Shown here: one piece after another, positions 37,854-47,786 of the stretch
Numbering within the stretch: position 1 is the first letter of the stretch
Layout: each line of letters opens with the position of its first letter
Origin: an uncultured Lachnospiraceae bacterium
GTDB taxonomy: Bacteria > Bacillota > Clostridia > Lachnospirales > Lachnospiraceae
NCBI GenBank assembly: GCA_951802115.1
Contig: CATOPL010000015.1
Location: 1 to 64,000, forward strand
Length of the DNA: 64,000 bases
Reading direction: 5' to 3'
The notes under the pieces: model-generated
What the model saw: the letters and a program-made list of their open reading frames with translations, nothing else
Databases searched by the model: none
What the model was told of the DNA's origin: nothing
Made by a program: the position numbers and the translations under genes

Positions 37854-39319
37854 TTGATTATTTCAAACAGCGGCCTGCATGCCGGATAAATCTCCTTAAA
37901 CTGCTGGTATCTCTCTTCGTATTTTGCCGCAATTTCCGGTGTGGGCTCTACAGTATCAATCACTTTCACCAGCTTTGCCGCTGCTGCCTCCACACTCTCA
38001 TATTCACCGCAGGCTACGGCCGCCAGCATGGCTCCTCCCAAAGCCGGTCCTTCTTCGCTCTCGATCACATCTACCTTGATGTTCATAACATTTGCAATAA
38101 TTTTTTTCCAGAGAGGACTTTTCGCTCCGCCTCCGCAGATTTTCGTGCGCTCAATATGAATACCCAGAGATTTTGCCACCTCAAAAGAATCTCTCAGTGC
38201 AAAAGCAACACCCTCCAGAACCGCCTGCGTCATGTCAGCGCGGGTTGTATCCATGGTCATGCCGATAAAGGTCCCCCGCGCGTTCGGATTATTGTGAGGA
38301 GATCGCTCTCCCATCAGATAGGGCAAAAAGTAAACATGATTCTCACCCAGTTTCTCAATCGCTTTCTGCTCCGCCGCATAATCCTTCGTTCCGATAATCT
38401 CATCCATCCACCACTTATTACAGGAAGCGGCGCTGAGCATACAGCCCATCAGATGATAGTGCCCGTCTGCGTGAGCAAAGGCATGCAGCGCATTGTGTCT
38501 GTCCACGCCGAATTTCCTGGAGGAAATAAAGATCGTTCCGCTGGTCCCAAGGGAGATATTACACATACCCTCGCCAACTGTTCCGGTTCCTACAGCAGCA
38601 GCAGCATTGTCTCCGGCTCCTGCCACTACCTTGACATCTGCAGGAATGCTCAGTTCCTCCGCGATCTGAGGCAGAACAGTTCCCACTGTCTCATAAGATT
38701 CATAGATCTTCGCCAGCTGTTCCTCTCGAATTCCGCAAATATCAAGCATCTCCTTCGACCAGCAGCGGTTTTTAACGTCAAAGATCAGCATTCCGGAAGC
38801 GTCGGACACATCTGTACAATGTACACCGGACAGCTTATAGGCAATATAGTCTTTGGGCAGCATAATCTTCGCAATCCTTGCAAAATTTTCCGGTTCCTTG
38901 TTCTTTACCCACAGAATCTTCGGAGCCGTGAAACCGGTAAAAGAAATATTAGCCGTGTACTCTGAAAGCTTTTCCCTTCCAATCACGTGATTCAGGTAAT
39001 CGCATTCTTCATAGGTGCGGCCGTCATTCCACAAAAGCGCCGGACGAATCACCCGGTCCTGATCATCCAGGATCACAAGTCCATGCATCTGCCCTCCGAA
39101 GCTGATGCCCGCCACCTGATTTCTGTCGCAGTCAGACAACAACTCTTTCAGACCTGCCATAGTCTCTCTGAACCAGTCCTCCGGATTCTGTTCTGACCAG
39201 CCCGGATGCGGAAAACAGATTGGATATTCACGGGATGCAATTTTCTGGATCCTGCCTTCTCCGTCCATCAAAAGCAGCTTAACGGCGGACGTTCCAAGGT
39301 CCACTCCTATATAAAGCAT
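37850..39319 (-). CDS. xylB: xylulokinase (FGGY family)
   Basis: 'IGVDLGTSAVKLLLMD', 'GISFGGQMHGLVILD', 'GAGDNAAAAVGTG', 'CGGGAKSPLW'. Confidence 0.92.
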   Translation of the reverse strand: MLYIGVDLGTSAVKLLLMDGEGRIQKIASREYPICFPHPGWSEQNPEDWFRETMAGLKELLSDCDRNQVAGISFGGQMHGLVILDDQDRVIRPALLWNDGRTYEECDYLNHVIGREKLSEYTANISFTGFTAPKILWVKNKEPENFARIAKIMLPKDYIAYKLSGVHCTDVSDASGMLIFDVKNRCWSKEMLDICGIREEQLAKIYESYETVGTVLPQIAEELSIPADVKVVAGAGDNAAAAVGTGTVGEGMCNISLGTSGTIFISSRKFGVDRHNALHAFAHADGHYHLMGCMLSAASCNKWWMDEIIGTKDYAAEQKAIEKLGENHVYFLPYLMGERSPHNNPNARGTFIGMTMDTTRADMTQAVLEGVAFALRDSFEVAKSLGIHIERTKICGGGAKSPLWKKIIANVMNIKVDVIESEEGPALGGAMLAAVACGEYESVEAAAAKLVKVIDTVEPTPEIAAKYEERYQQFKEIYPACRPLFEIIK

Positions 39320-39344
39320 ACAAATACCCTCCTTTTTATTCTCC

Positions 39345-39362
39345 GACGTGCTCGTGCACGTT
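39345..39362 (-). promoter_or_regulatory. operator-like site 1
   Basis: gaCGTGCTCGTGCACgt, about 10 bp downstream of the xylB -10. Confidence 0.6.
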
Positions 39363-39372
39363 CTTTCTTTTT

Positions 39373-39401
39373 ATATTACCTCTTTCCGTAAAAACTTTCA
39401 A
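39373..39401 (-). promoter_or_regulatory. xylB promoter
   Basis: TTGAAA (39401-39396) - 17 bp - TAATAT (39378-39373). Confidence 0.65.
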
Positions 39402-39534
39402 CAGATTGACACTATTTTTCTTAACCTCCTCCAATTTTTGTGAATTTCTCATAATTTTAATGTTTATTTCCATGAAAAATCATCTCTTTTTTGTCTGTTT
39501 TTCACAAAATCCATATGCCATACATAATGATAAA

Positions 39535-39550
39535 AGTGCACGGGCACGCT
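39535..39550 (+). promoter_or_regulatory. operator-like site 2
   Basis: agtgcacgggcacgct; reverse complement agCGTGCCCGTGCACt matches site 1 in 12 of 13 core positions. Confidence 0.6.
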
Positions 39551-39846
39551 ATCTGAGATTGACAGCCGGCATCATTTCATGTATTGTCAGTATGACAGTC
39601 GTCCCTGCTCTGAGCAGACACAAATCAGATTACTGCCCGAACCTCTGTTGATGCCGGTATAAAAGCCCTCATCCTCAGACCCGTACTGCATTGCCGAAAT
39701 TCCGGTAAATGAGGCATCCGCTATTCACATCCTCCGCACGCCTGCAAAGCCAAAAGCAGAGTCCATCTGCAATACAGTACCAGGGAACATGACAGCTGCA
39801 GATACCTTCTTCAGGCAGATACAGAATTTTAACCAGGAGGCATGCA

Positions 39847-40863
39847 ATGACCACCATCAAAGACATCGCAGAACTGGCCGGGGTCTCCCGCGGAACCGTG
39901 GACAGAGTTTTAAATAACCGGGGGGCCGTGAGTTCTCAGACCGCAGAGAAAGTTATGGAAATTGTCCGCGCTCTGGACTATCGTCCCAATAAGGCCGGTA
40001 TTGCCCTTGCTGCTCAGAAGAAAAAATATAAAATCGGTGTAATTCTTTTCAGCGAAAACAACCCATTTTTTGACGAGATCATGGAAGGAGTACGAATAAA
40101 AGCCGCAGAACTGCAGGATTACGGAATTACCACGATCACAAGACGCGTGGAATTCGACGCCGATGCCCAGCTTCTGGCTATCAGCGAACTGATGGCAGAA
40201 GGAATTCACGGCTTGATGCTTGCACCTTTTAATCATATGCTGATACAGCAAAAAATAGACGAGCTGGTCGGACGGCAGATTCCCGTCGTAACGATCAACA
40301 CAGACATTGATGGTTCTAAACGGATGGCTTATGTTGGAAGTGATTATTTCCGAGGCGGGTGTATGGCAGCCGGCCTTCTGGCCCTTATGACAGCGGGAGA
40401 CATCCATCTGGGAATCATTACCGGTTCTTCCAACGTGCTCTGCCATACCGAACGAATTGCAGGACTGCAGCATACACTGAAGAAATCCTATCCACGCATT
40501 CATGTAACCGAGATTCTGGAAAATCATGACGACGAGTTCGAAAGTTATACGCTCACCAGTCAGATGCTCCGCCGGCATACAGATATCCACGCACTGTTCT
40601 TTGCCGCAGCCGGAGTCCACGGAGGATGCCGTGCAGTGATGGAATCCGGCCGCCATTTAAAGATCATTACTTTTGATGAAGTTCCCACCACTTTGGAGAT
40701 GCTGAAAAAAGGAGTCATCTCCGCCACCATCAGTCAGCAACCTTATCAGCAGGGAGCCCGTTCACTGGATCTTCTTTTCGAATATCTGACATCCGGAATT
40801 CTCCCGCAACAAAGCAGATATTTTGTAGAGCATTCCATCAGAATCCGCGAAAACCTATTATAA
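39847..40863 (+). CDS. LacI family transcriptional regulator
   Basis: 'TTIKDIAELAGVSRGTVDRVLNNRGAVSSQTAEKV' LacI HTH plus periplasmic-binding-like domain. Confidence 0.93.
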   Translation: MTTIKDIAELAGVSRGTVDRVLNNRGAVSSQTAEKVMEIVRALDYRPNKAGIALAAQKKKYKIGVILFSENNPFFDEIMEGVRIKAAELQDYGITTITRRVEFDADAQLLAISELMAEGIHGLMLAPFNHMLIQQKIDELVGRQIPVVTINTDIDGSKRMAYVGSDYFRGGCMAAGLLALMTAGDIHLGIITGSSNVLCHTERIAGLQHTLKKSYPRIHVTEILENHDDEFESYTLTSQMLRRHTDIHALFFAAAGVHGGCRAVMESGRHLKIITFDEVPTTLEMLKKGVISATISQQPYQQGARSLDLLFEYLTSGILPQQSRYFVEHSIRIRENLL

Positions 40864-41082
40864 GCGATGCCTTACCGGCAGACGAAATTTTATATTGACA
40901 CAATTAAAAACAGGACTGCTGCAAAATACGCCCTGTCAGTTTCACAATCCACACAGTGTTGTCTGGTGAACCGTCATGCAGCAGTCCTATTCCGTTTTAC
41001 ACTCTGCCCCGCCATAGAACTAAAAAACACATGCACCCTGTGCGCTGATCTGTCATAAGCAGCAGCTAATCATTCTGATTGT

Positions 41083-42660
41083 CTATCCTGTGTAAGGTAT
41101 CGTCTCAAAATACTCATAATCCGCTCTTTCATCGACATAGATCGTCCAGCTGTCTTCTTCTCCGTTTCCACGCACGTAGCGAATTTCTCCGTTCCGGCCC
41201 GTATCTTTATCCGTAAAACGCGCCGCTGAGCTATTGTCCGTCGCTGTAATACGTATATGGCTTCCCGCAGGTAACACAGTCTCTTCATCTTCTATCCAGA
41301 CCGGCAGTTCCCTGACGGTTGTCAGCAGACGCCACGGATCGGATGTTTCCGGAATCTCAAACCATTCAGAGAAAGCCTCCAGGCGGCCTTCCTGGCTGAT
41401 GCTGTAATCCATCAGGCTTCTGTACGTTCCGAACACATCCAGGCGCATACACAGACGAAGCCTGTCTGTATTCAGTACTCCTCCCTGCAGACTCAGCCCT
41501 TCCTGACGGTCGCACTCCTCAATCGTCCCTTCTGTGAGTTCAAATACAAAGGTTACAAAATCATCCGAAGCATAATCCGCATCAAAAACAACAAATACTC
41601 TGCCGTCTCTCTGACACACAAGGTATGCATCTCCGATCCTCGCAAACGGATCGGTCTCTATGGAAAAATGATTCAGTTCTAAATGGACCGGTCCATACTC
41701 TCCTTCATCCACATACAGTCTGAACTTTTCCTGCTGGCTGTCTGTTGCAGACAAAAAAAGCGACAGTTCCTCTCCCGATGGTATTCTGGCCACTCCGGCT
41801 CCCATATGGGTATGATAACGTCCCAGAATATAAGAATCCGAAAGATACGGTTCTACCCCCGCATAGGGAAGGGTCACAAAAACTTCTCCCATCGCATAAG
41901 GTCCAAGTTCATATGGCTGAAAGATAAATGTGATGCCTGCTGCATCCAGACACCAGTTTCCTCCATGATCCCACATCCGGCGCACAACATCCTCATATTC
42001 CGGAAACAGTTCTTCTGCATAAGTTCCGGATAATGTTTCTATTATATCCGTTTCTGCATATTCCTGAAACCCTTCCTCATCTGCAACGATATCAGACAGA
42101 TCAAGAATTTGGCCACTCTGTGCATCAAAAGTAATCCCTCTGCTGCCGTAAGAACCATGTGCTCCTCCTGTGTATTCACTACTCATCTCGATCAGGCTGA
42201 TTACACGCTCGTCCACACGCGCCGTCTGCAGTTCATGAAAAATACTGTATCTATAATAATCGTCTGCTTCTGTCATTCCTTCGTTTTCAGCCGCTTCAAG
42301 GATATACGCTTCTATCAACTCCTGAATTTCTTCTGCCCTCTTGTCAGACCATTGCCGTACTGCTTCTGTCACCTTCTGCGAGCCGCCGTCTGTCACTTTT
42401 ACGGTATCATATTCTGCATGCAAAAGCCATTGTCCGGAATCAGGCGCAAAGCGGTCGTCTGTCACGGGAGAAAACAGAATCTGGGGAACTTCCGGAAAAA
42501 GTTCTGTCAGTCCGGCATCTTCCCGTTCGTCTTCCGTCTGTGTTTCCTGTACTTCCTCCACTTCTTCTTTCGAAAAACCGCAGCCCGTTACCGCCAACAT
42601 ACTTCCCACCAGGAACAGAGCCAGTATTCTCTGACTGGAGGTTCTCTGTCTTTTTCTCAT
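41083..42660 (-). CDS. lipoprotein with RsiV/DUF3298-like domain
   Basis: lipobox AVTGC; 'EYTGGAHGSYGSRGITFDAQSGQILDLSDI'. Confidence 0.75.
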   Translation of the reverse strand: MRKRQRTSSQRILALFLVGSMLAVTGCGFSKEEVEEVQETQTEDEREDAGLTELFPEVPQILFSPVTDDRFAPDSGQWLLHAEYDTVKVTDGGSQKVTEAVRQWSDKRAEEIQELIEAYILEAAENEGMTEADDYYRYSIFHELQTARVDERVISLIEMSSEYTGGAHGSYGSRGITFDAQSGQILDLSDIVADEEGFQEYAETDIIETLSGTYAEELFPEYEDVVRRMWDHGGNWCLDAAGITFIFQPYELGPYAMGEVFVTLPYAGVEPYLSDSYILGRYHTHMGAGVARIPSGEELSLFLSATDSQQEKFRLYVDEGEYGPVHLELNHFSIETDPFARIGDAYLVCQRDGRVFVVFDADYASDDFVTFVFELTEGTIEECDRQEGLSLQGGVLNTDRLRLCMRLDVFGTYRSLMDYSISQEGRLEAFSEWFEIPETSDPWRLLTTVRELPVWIEDEETVLPAGSHIRITATDNSSAARFTDKDTGRNGEIRYVRGNGEEDSWTIYVDERADYEYFETIPYTG

Positions 42661-42701
42661 AATTTATCCCCCCTGATCTTTTTACCCGCGCCCAAAATCT
42701 C

Positions 42702-43274
42702 CTATCCAAACATATGCAGACAACCTGCCACAATACCGATCGCAGCAGAAGCCGCAATATATACGACCGGATGCCTGTTCCACTTTTTAATCGCCAGATA
42801 GAGCCCCGCTGCCAGCACAATGCCAAACCAGTTAAATGCTCCGGTCGGATCGGATGGAAATTTTTCCACATGAATGAGCGTGGCAAGTACCACGGAAAAA
42901 CCCGCCGCTGCGATCAGACCAGTAGAAGCCGGTCGCAGACCATAAAAAATATACTGCACAAGACTGCTTTCTTTGAATTTTTCCAGCACCCTCGACACCA
43001 GTATAATAATCATCACGGAAGGAGCAATCAGCCCCAACGTCGCCACAATTCCTCCGATCAGTCCATACGTATGAAATCCTGCATAAGTTGCCGCATTGAC
43101 GCCGATCGCTCCTGGCGTAGATTCTGAAATCGCGATCAGATCCATCAAATCCTGCTGCGTAAACCAGCCAGTAGACTGACTGATCTCCTGCAGAAAAGGC
43201 AGCGTTGCCAGCCCGCCGCCGATTGCAAACAGACCCGCTTTAAAAAATTCACAAAAAAGCCGCATCAATATCAT
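42702..43274 (-). CDS. chromate transporter (half-size ChrA)
   Basis: 'FKAGLFAIGGGLATLPFL', 'ISESTPGAIGVNAATYAG'. Confidence 0.9.
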   Translation of the reverse strand: MILMRLFCEFFKAGLFAIGGGLATLPFLQEISQSTGWFTQQDLMDLIAISESTPGAIGVNAATYAGFHTYGLIGGIVATLGLIAPSVMIIILVSRVLEKFKESSLVQYIFYGLRPASTGLIAAAGFSVVLATLIHVEKFPSDPTGAFNWFGIVLAAGLYLAIKKWNRHPVVYIAASAAIGIVAGCLHMFG

Positions 43275-43855
43275 TTCTGTACCTCCTTCCTTCCATTGCC
43301 GCCATGTAAAACAACACCGGCAGCACCGGCAATCACCACATAGACGATCGGTGATATGGAGAACAACTGCGGATAAAAGCTCTGTCCCACCGCAAGTCCT
43401 GCAGATATGAGAAAGACCAGCAGAAAAATCACTGTCGTTGACTGATCAATCACAGATTTCTTCCACAGCCTCTGCACCGCGTTAAAAATCAGCACACAGA
43501 CGCACACACGGATTCCTTCGAACGCATACTGGATCACTTTCAGATCCGCAAAATTTGTTAAACATGCAGCAATAATTGTGATAATAATAACAGAAGGAAA
43601 AACCACTCCAAGCGTTGCAAATATTCCTCCCACGATCCCTGCCTGCCGGTAACCAATGAACGTTGCTGTGTTCACCGCAATAACGCCGGGAGTACACTGT
43701 CCAATCGCATAATAATCTGCCAGCTCCTCCTCCGTCGCCCAGTGATGTTTTTCCACCACCTCACGCTGCAGCATCGGCAGCATGGCGTAACCTCCTCCAA
43801 AAGTCAGTCCCCCGATCCTGGCAAAGGTCAGAAACATATCCCACAATTCTTTCAT
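43271..43855 (-). CDS. chromate transporter (half-size ChrA)
   Basis: 'ARIGGLTFGGGYAMLPMLQREVV', 'IGQCTPGVIAVNTATFIGY'. Confidence 0.9.
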   Translation of the reverse strand: MKELWDMFLTFARIGGLTFGGGYAMLPMLQREVVEKHHWATEEELADYYAIGQCTPGVIAVNTATFIGYRQAGIVGGIFATLGVVFPSVIIITIIAACLTNFADLKVIQYAFEGIRVCVCVLIFNAVQRLWKKSVIDQSTTVIFLLVFLISAGLAVGQSFYPQLFSISPIVYVVIAGAAGVVLHGGNGRKEVQK

Positions 43856-43884
43856 ATTCTTGCGCTCCTTTACTTTTCAATATA

Positions 43885-44388
43885 TTAAGTATGAATACCG
43901 GGCTTACGAAACGGCTTCTCGAACCATCTCTTGATTACAATCTGAATCTCATCTGTAGATGGATCGACCGGTTCCGTTAATATGGTATCCATACCCGCGC
44001 GATTTGCTCCCCAAATATCAGTAAAAATCTGGTCTCCGATAAATAAAACCCTTTCCGGCCCTATCCCGAGCTTTTCCAACGCCTTTTTATATCCTGCTAT
44101 TTTAGGCTTCCCGGCTTTATATACATAATCTGTCTTCAATGAAGCCGCAAAAGGACTTACCCTTGCTTCTCCATTATTAGACACCAGCATTGTTCTCATC
44201 CCCAGTGCATGAAGGCGCTGAAACAGGCTGACTGACTTTGCATCCGCCGGAGCTCCATGAGCCACCAGCGTATTATCAATATCAAAGACCACTCCCTCAT
44301 ATTTTCCCGAAAGCATATCCCAATCCAGTTCATACACCGACGCTGTCACTTCGTCTGGATACAGCTCTTTTACCAACATCATACACAA
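43885..44388 (-). CDS. YqeG family HAD-IIIA phosphatase
   Basis: 'GVVFDIDNTLVAHGAP', 'TMLVSNNGE', 'VLFIGDQIFTDIWGANRAGMDTIL'. Confidence 0.9.
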   Translation of the reverse strand: MCMMLVKELYPDEVTASVYELDWDMLSGKYEGVVFDIDNTLVAHGAPADAKSVSLFQRLHALGMRTMLVSNNGEARVSPFAASLKTDYVYKAGKPKIAGYKKALEKLGIGPERVLFIGDQIFTDIWGANRAGMDTILTEPVDPSTDEIQIVIKRWFEKPFRKPGIHT

Positions 44389-44407
44389 TTCCTTTCGTTC
44401 ATAAATT

Positions 44408-44435
44408 GTTCACCTTTCTTTTAAAAAAGGTTAAC
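44408..44435. promoter_or_regulatory. imperfect inverted repeat upstream of yqeG
   Basis: gttcaccttt / aaaggttaac arms (9/10 complementary), 8-bp spacer. Confidence 0.4.
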
Positions 44436-44619
44436 TTTATGCACATGATTACTTCATTTCTTTTCCATATAATATAATCATCAACAGCAGAGGCCAGTCA
44501 GCTAATACTTTTAAATAAACTTTTTCATAATAATGCCGGGTGAACAGCACCCGGCATCCTCCCTTTTTACAGAAAAATATTCTCCAGGCATTTTCCATTC
44601 CGTATCGTTTATAAAAACA

Positions 44620-44665
44620 AGGGATGCTCCGATACACAGTTGCTGTGTCGCGCATCCCTTTATAT
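44620..44665 (-). terminator. terminator of the 44.7-45.3 kb lipoprotein gene
   Basis: minus strand AAGGGATGC...GCATCCCTT followed by GTTTTTATAAA. Confidence 0.7.
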
Positions 44666-44729
44666 TTTACAACGGGTCAGGCGGACATACGCCATGTCCA
44701 TTCACAATTTGGCCGCTGTAATAATGTCA

Positions 44730-45254
44730 TTATTTGGTCTCTGCTGTAAAATTCACAAAGAACGTCTCCCCTGTACTGTCATCATCAAATGCTTCCATAT
44801 AAGAGATCGAGAAATCCTGCTTGCCTTCCGGCACTTCAAAGATCAGAAGTCCGCTTCTGGATTCCCCTTTAGCCAGGGGATAGATGCCTGGAAGCTGTTC
44901 GTCAGTCAGAGGGTCAAGTCCTTCTTCTGTACCGTTAAACGTAATCGGAAGGCTGAAAGCTTCCTCTCCTTCCTCTCCCCACTGTGCCTGGAAATCGGTA
45001 TCATACATCTCGATTTCTTCATTAAATGTATTCTTTATCGTTACACTCGCCACCAGAAGCTGATTCCCCTCTACCGGCTTGTACCCTTCAAATTCACCGC
45101 ATACATATGCGCTGTCCACCTGATAGTTGAAAAAATACGTTTTCATGGTTGCGCCAAAACCATCCTTTTTCCCACAACCGGATACTACCAGAACCGTCAG
45201 GGCAAACAATACTGCCATCATTTTCTTCATTCTTTTCATCACCTGTAACCTCCA
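44730..45254 (-). CDS. lipoprotein, DUF4352-like
   Basis: lipobox VVSGC; Ig-like 'VASVTIKNTFNEEIEMYDTDFQAQ'; approximate start at an internal Met. Confidence 0.65.
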   Translation of the reverse strand, partial: WRLQVMKRMKKMMAVLFALTVLVVSGCGKKDGFGATMKTYFFNYQVDSAYVCGEFEGYKPVEGNQLLVASVTIKNTFNEEIEMYDTDFQAQWGEEGEEAFSLPITFNGTEEGLDPLTDEQLPGIYPLAKGESRSGLLIFEVPEGKQDFSISYMEAFDDDSTGETFFVNFTAETK

Positions 45255-45706
45255 AAATTTATATCCCTTATATCCGGCATTCGTTTCCGGCAAATATCAG
45301 AATCTGCCACACGCCGAACTATTACTGCATTTCGAAAATAACGATGAATCCATACCTGATATCTATGTCAGCCGTGTCTCCGTTAACCAGCGACGCAGTA
45401 GACCCTGCGCCCAGTTTTGCAGACGTGCAGACAGCGGATGGCTTTATTCACTGAAATTTCCGCTTAACAGCACTGCTATAAGTTTATCACTGTCTATAAT
45501 GAAAGTCAAATCAAAATACTGAAAATTAAGAGAAGATTAAGAAAAACGTTCCTTTACAAAAAGATTGATTCTCATGTATTTCAGTAGTATACTTATCATG
45601 TTATAATAAAGAAAATCTACTTTCGCCTGGCAAAGACGCACATCGAAAAGGATATTATTCAGCCTTTGCCAAGCGATCGTATACACAATGGAGGATATGA
45701 CAGTAC

Positions 45707-46678
45707 ATGAACATAAAGGCGATTCTGTCAATGGTGTTATGCTGCGCTGCTCTCAGCGGATGTAAAAGCGACAGTTCGCAGGCGCCAGCAAGCTCTGTCC
45801 ATGGCAGTTCCTCCGGTATCCAAAGCGACGCTGCAGAAGTCCAAGAGGATACCCGGGAACTCCGCGACAGCACCCCAAATGTGCTCATCCCCGCTGCAGA
45901 TGGAACGGATACTTACGGCACTGATGCCATAACCATTGATGCCTCCCACACGGATCAGGGATATCTAATGGTCCGTTATACCGGCGATAACCCCAAAGTC
46001 AAACTGCAGATCGCCACTCCTGATGACAATACTTATACCTATCTGCTGTCACAGGAACAGAAATATGAAACGTTCCCTCTTTCAGGCGGAAGCGGCAGCT
46101 ATTCTCTCTCTGTACTTGAAAATGTAGAGGGCGATATGTATTCTGTTGCATTCCGTCAGGATATACAAGTCAGTATCGTGGATGAATTTCTTCCTTTTCT
46201 TTATCCAAATCAGTATGTGAATTTTACTCCGAAGTCTCAGACAGTTGCCAAGGGCGAGGAACTGGCAAAAGAAGCCCATTCTGATCTGGAAGCATTAACC
46301 AGTATTTATCATTATGTCACTTCCAACATTACCTATGATACGGAAAAGGCCACCAGTGTTGTCTATGGATATCTGCCGGATATTGATGAAACTCTGAACA
46401 GCAAAACCGGCATCTGCTTTGACTATGCCGCGATCACGGCCGCGATGCTCCGCTCTCAGAGGATACCTACCAGGTTGGAAGTCGGCTATGCCGGAGAAGC
46501 ATATCATGCCTGGATCAGCGTATATCTCGAAGAAAGCGGATGGATTGATAATATTATAGAATTTCATGGTTCTTCCTGGAGCCTTATGGATCCTACCTTT
46601 GCCGCCGGAACGGACAGCAGCAGCCTGAAGCAGTTCATCGGTGACGGCACCAATTATATTGTAAAATACTACTATTAA
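45707..46678 (+). CDS. transglutaminase-like domain lipoprotein
   Basis: lipobox ALSGC; 'KTGICFDYAAITAAMLRSQRIPTRLEVGYAGEAYHAWISVY...LMDPTF' with Cys/His/Asp. Confidence 0.85.
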   Translation: MNIKAILSMVLCCAALSGCKSDSSQAPASSVHGSSSGIQSDAAEVQEDTRELRDSTPNVLIPAADGTDTYGTDAITIDASHTDQGYLMVRYTGDNPKVKLQIATPDDNTYTYLLSQEQKYETFPLSGGSGSYSLSVLENVEGDMYSVAFRQDIQVSIVDEFLPFLYPNQYVNFTPKSQTVAKGEELAKEAHSDLEALTSIYHYVTSNITYDTEKATSVVYGYLPDIDETLNSKTGICFDYAAITAAMLRSQRIPTRLEVGYAGEAYHAWISVYLEESGWIDNIIEFHGSSWSLMDPTFAAGTDSSSLKQFIGDGTNYIVKYYY

Positions 46679-46717
46679 TGATTCCTCTGTTTCAGAACAG
46701 TCGGGAAAGGAGTTTAT

Positions 46718-47767
46718 ATGGCACAGCAAACATTTTCCCCGTTATCCAACATGGAAGTATCCGCTTTTTGTTCCCAGATGGCGATGATCCTTCATTCCGG
46801 TATTTTTGTCATGGAGGGTATTTCCATCATGCTTGAAGATACAGCAGACCAGGAAGAACGCGCTCTCCTGATGCAGGTAAATGAAACACTTCAGGAAACC
46901 GGAATCCTTCACCAGGCGCTCAGAAAAACCGGCGCTTTTCCAGAATATATGATCCGAATGATACGAATTGGAGAAGAAACCGGAAAACTGGATGATGTTC
47001 TCACCGCACTCACTGCCTACTATGACAGAGAGGCTACGATTGCACAGACTGTCAAAAATGCGGTCACCTATCCGTTGATCATGGTTTTCATGATGCTTCT
47101 GGTGATTCTGGTGCTGATCACAAAAGTTATGCCCATATTTAACGAGATTTTTCAGCAGCTTGGCAATGAAATGACCGGCTTCTCCAGAGCTGTTCTGAAT
47201 CTGGGTATTGCCGTCAACCGCTACTCTGCCTTATTAATCATACTTCTCATTCTGTTGGCTGCGGCGGCATTTTATTTTGGAAAAACACAAAAAGGACGCC
47301 GGCAGCTGCGTTCCTTTGCCCTGCATATTTCGTTTATCCGTTCTTTTATCGAAAAACTGACAGCCTGCCGGTTTGCAAACGGCATGTCTCTGACCTTAAG
47401 CAGCGGCATGAGCCCGGAAGAATGTCTGAATCTTACTTCCGATCTGATCGGAGAGGCTGATTTCGTCCGAAAACTCGACATCTGCAGAGAATCCATTAAA
47501 AATGGTCAGGAACTCAATGACGCTTTTATCAAAGCTGAAATTTTCACCGGCATTTACGCGCGTATGGTATCCATCGGCGACCGGACCGGAGCTCTGGATG
47601 AAGTCATGCAGAAGATTGCAGACAAATATCAGGAAGAAATTGATCTCAGATTTGCTGGTATCATCGCAGCTCTGGAGCCCACTTTGGTCATCCTTCTCTC
47701 CCTGATCGTCGGCATGATCCTTTTATCCGTCATGCTCCCCCTCATGGGAATCATGGCCAGCCTGTAA
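46718..47767 (+). CDS. type II secretion/type IV pilus inner-membrane protein (PilC/GspF)
   Basis: two GspF domains, 'MIRIGEETGKLDDVL' and 'MVSIGDRTGALDEVM', with TM segments. Confidence 0.9.
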   Translation: MAQQTFSPLSNMEVSAFCSQMAMILHSGIFVMEGISIMLEDTADQEERALLMQVNETLQETGILHQALRKTGAFPEYMIRMIRIGEETGKLDDVLTALTAYYDREATIAQTVKNAVTYPLIMVFMMLLVILVLITKVMPIFNEIFQQLGNEMTGFSRAVLNLGIAVNRYSALLIILLILLAAAAFYFGKTQKGRRQLRSFALHISFIRSFIEKLTACRFANGMSLTLSSGMSPEECLNLTSDLIGEADFVRKLDICRESIKNGQELNDAFIKAEIFTGIYARMVSIGDRTGALDEVMQKIADKYQEEIDLRFAGIIAALEPTLVILLSLIVGMILLSVMLPLMGIMASL

Positions 47768-47786
47768 GAAAACGGGGGAATGTTAT

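Noticed and set aside
42702-43855. Two adjacent chromate transporter ORFs as a frameshifted pseudogene
   Set aside because: Half-size ChrA pairs with overlapping frames are a known normal arrangement; both have intact starts and complete domains.
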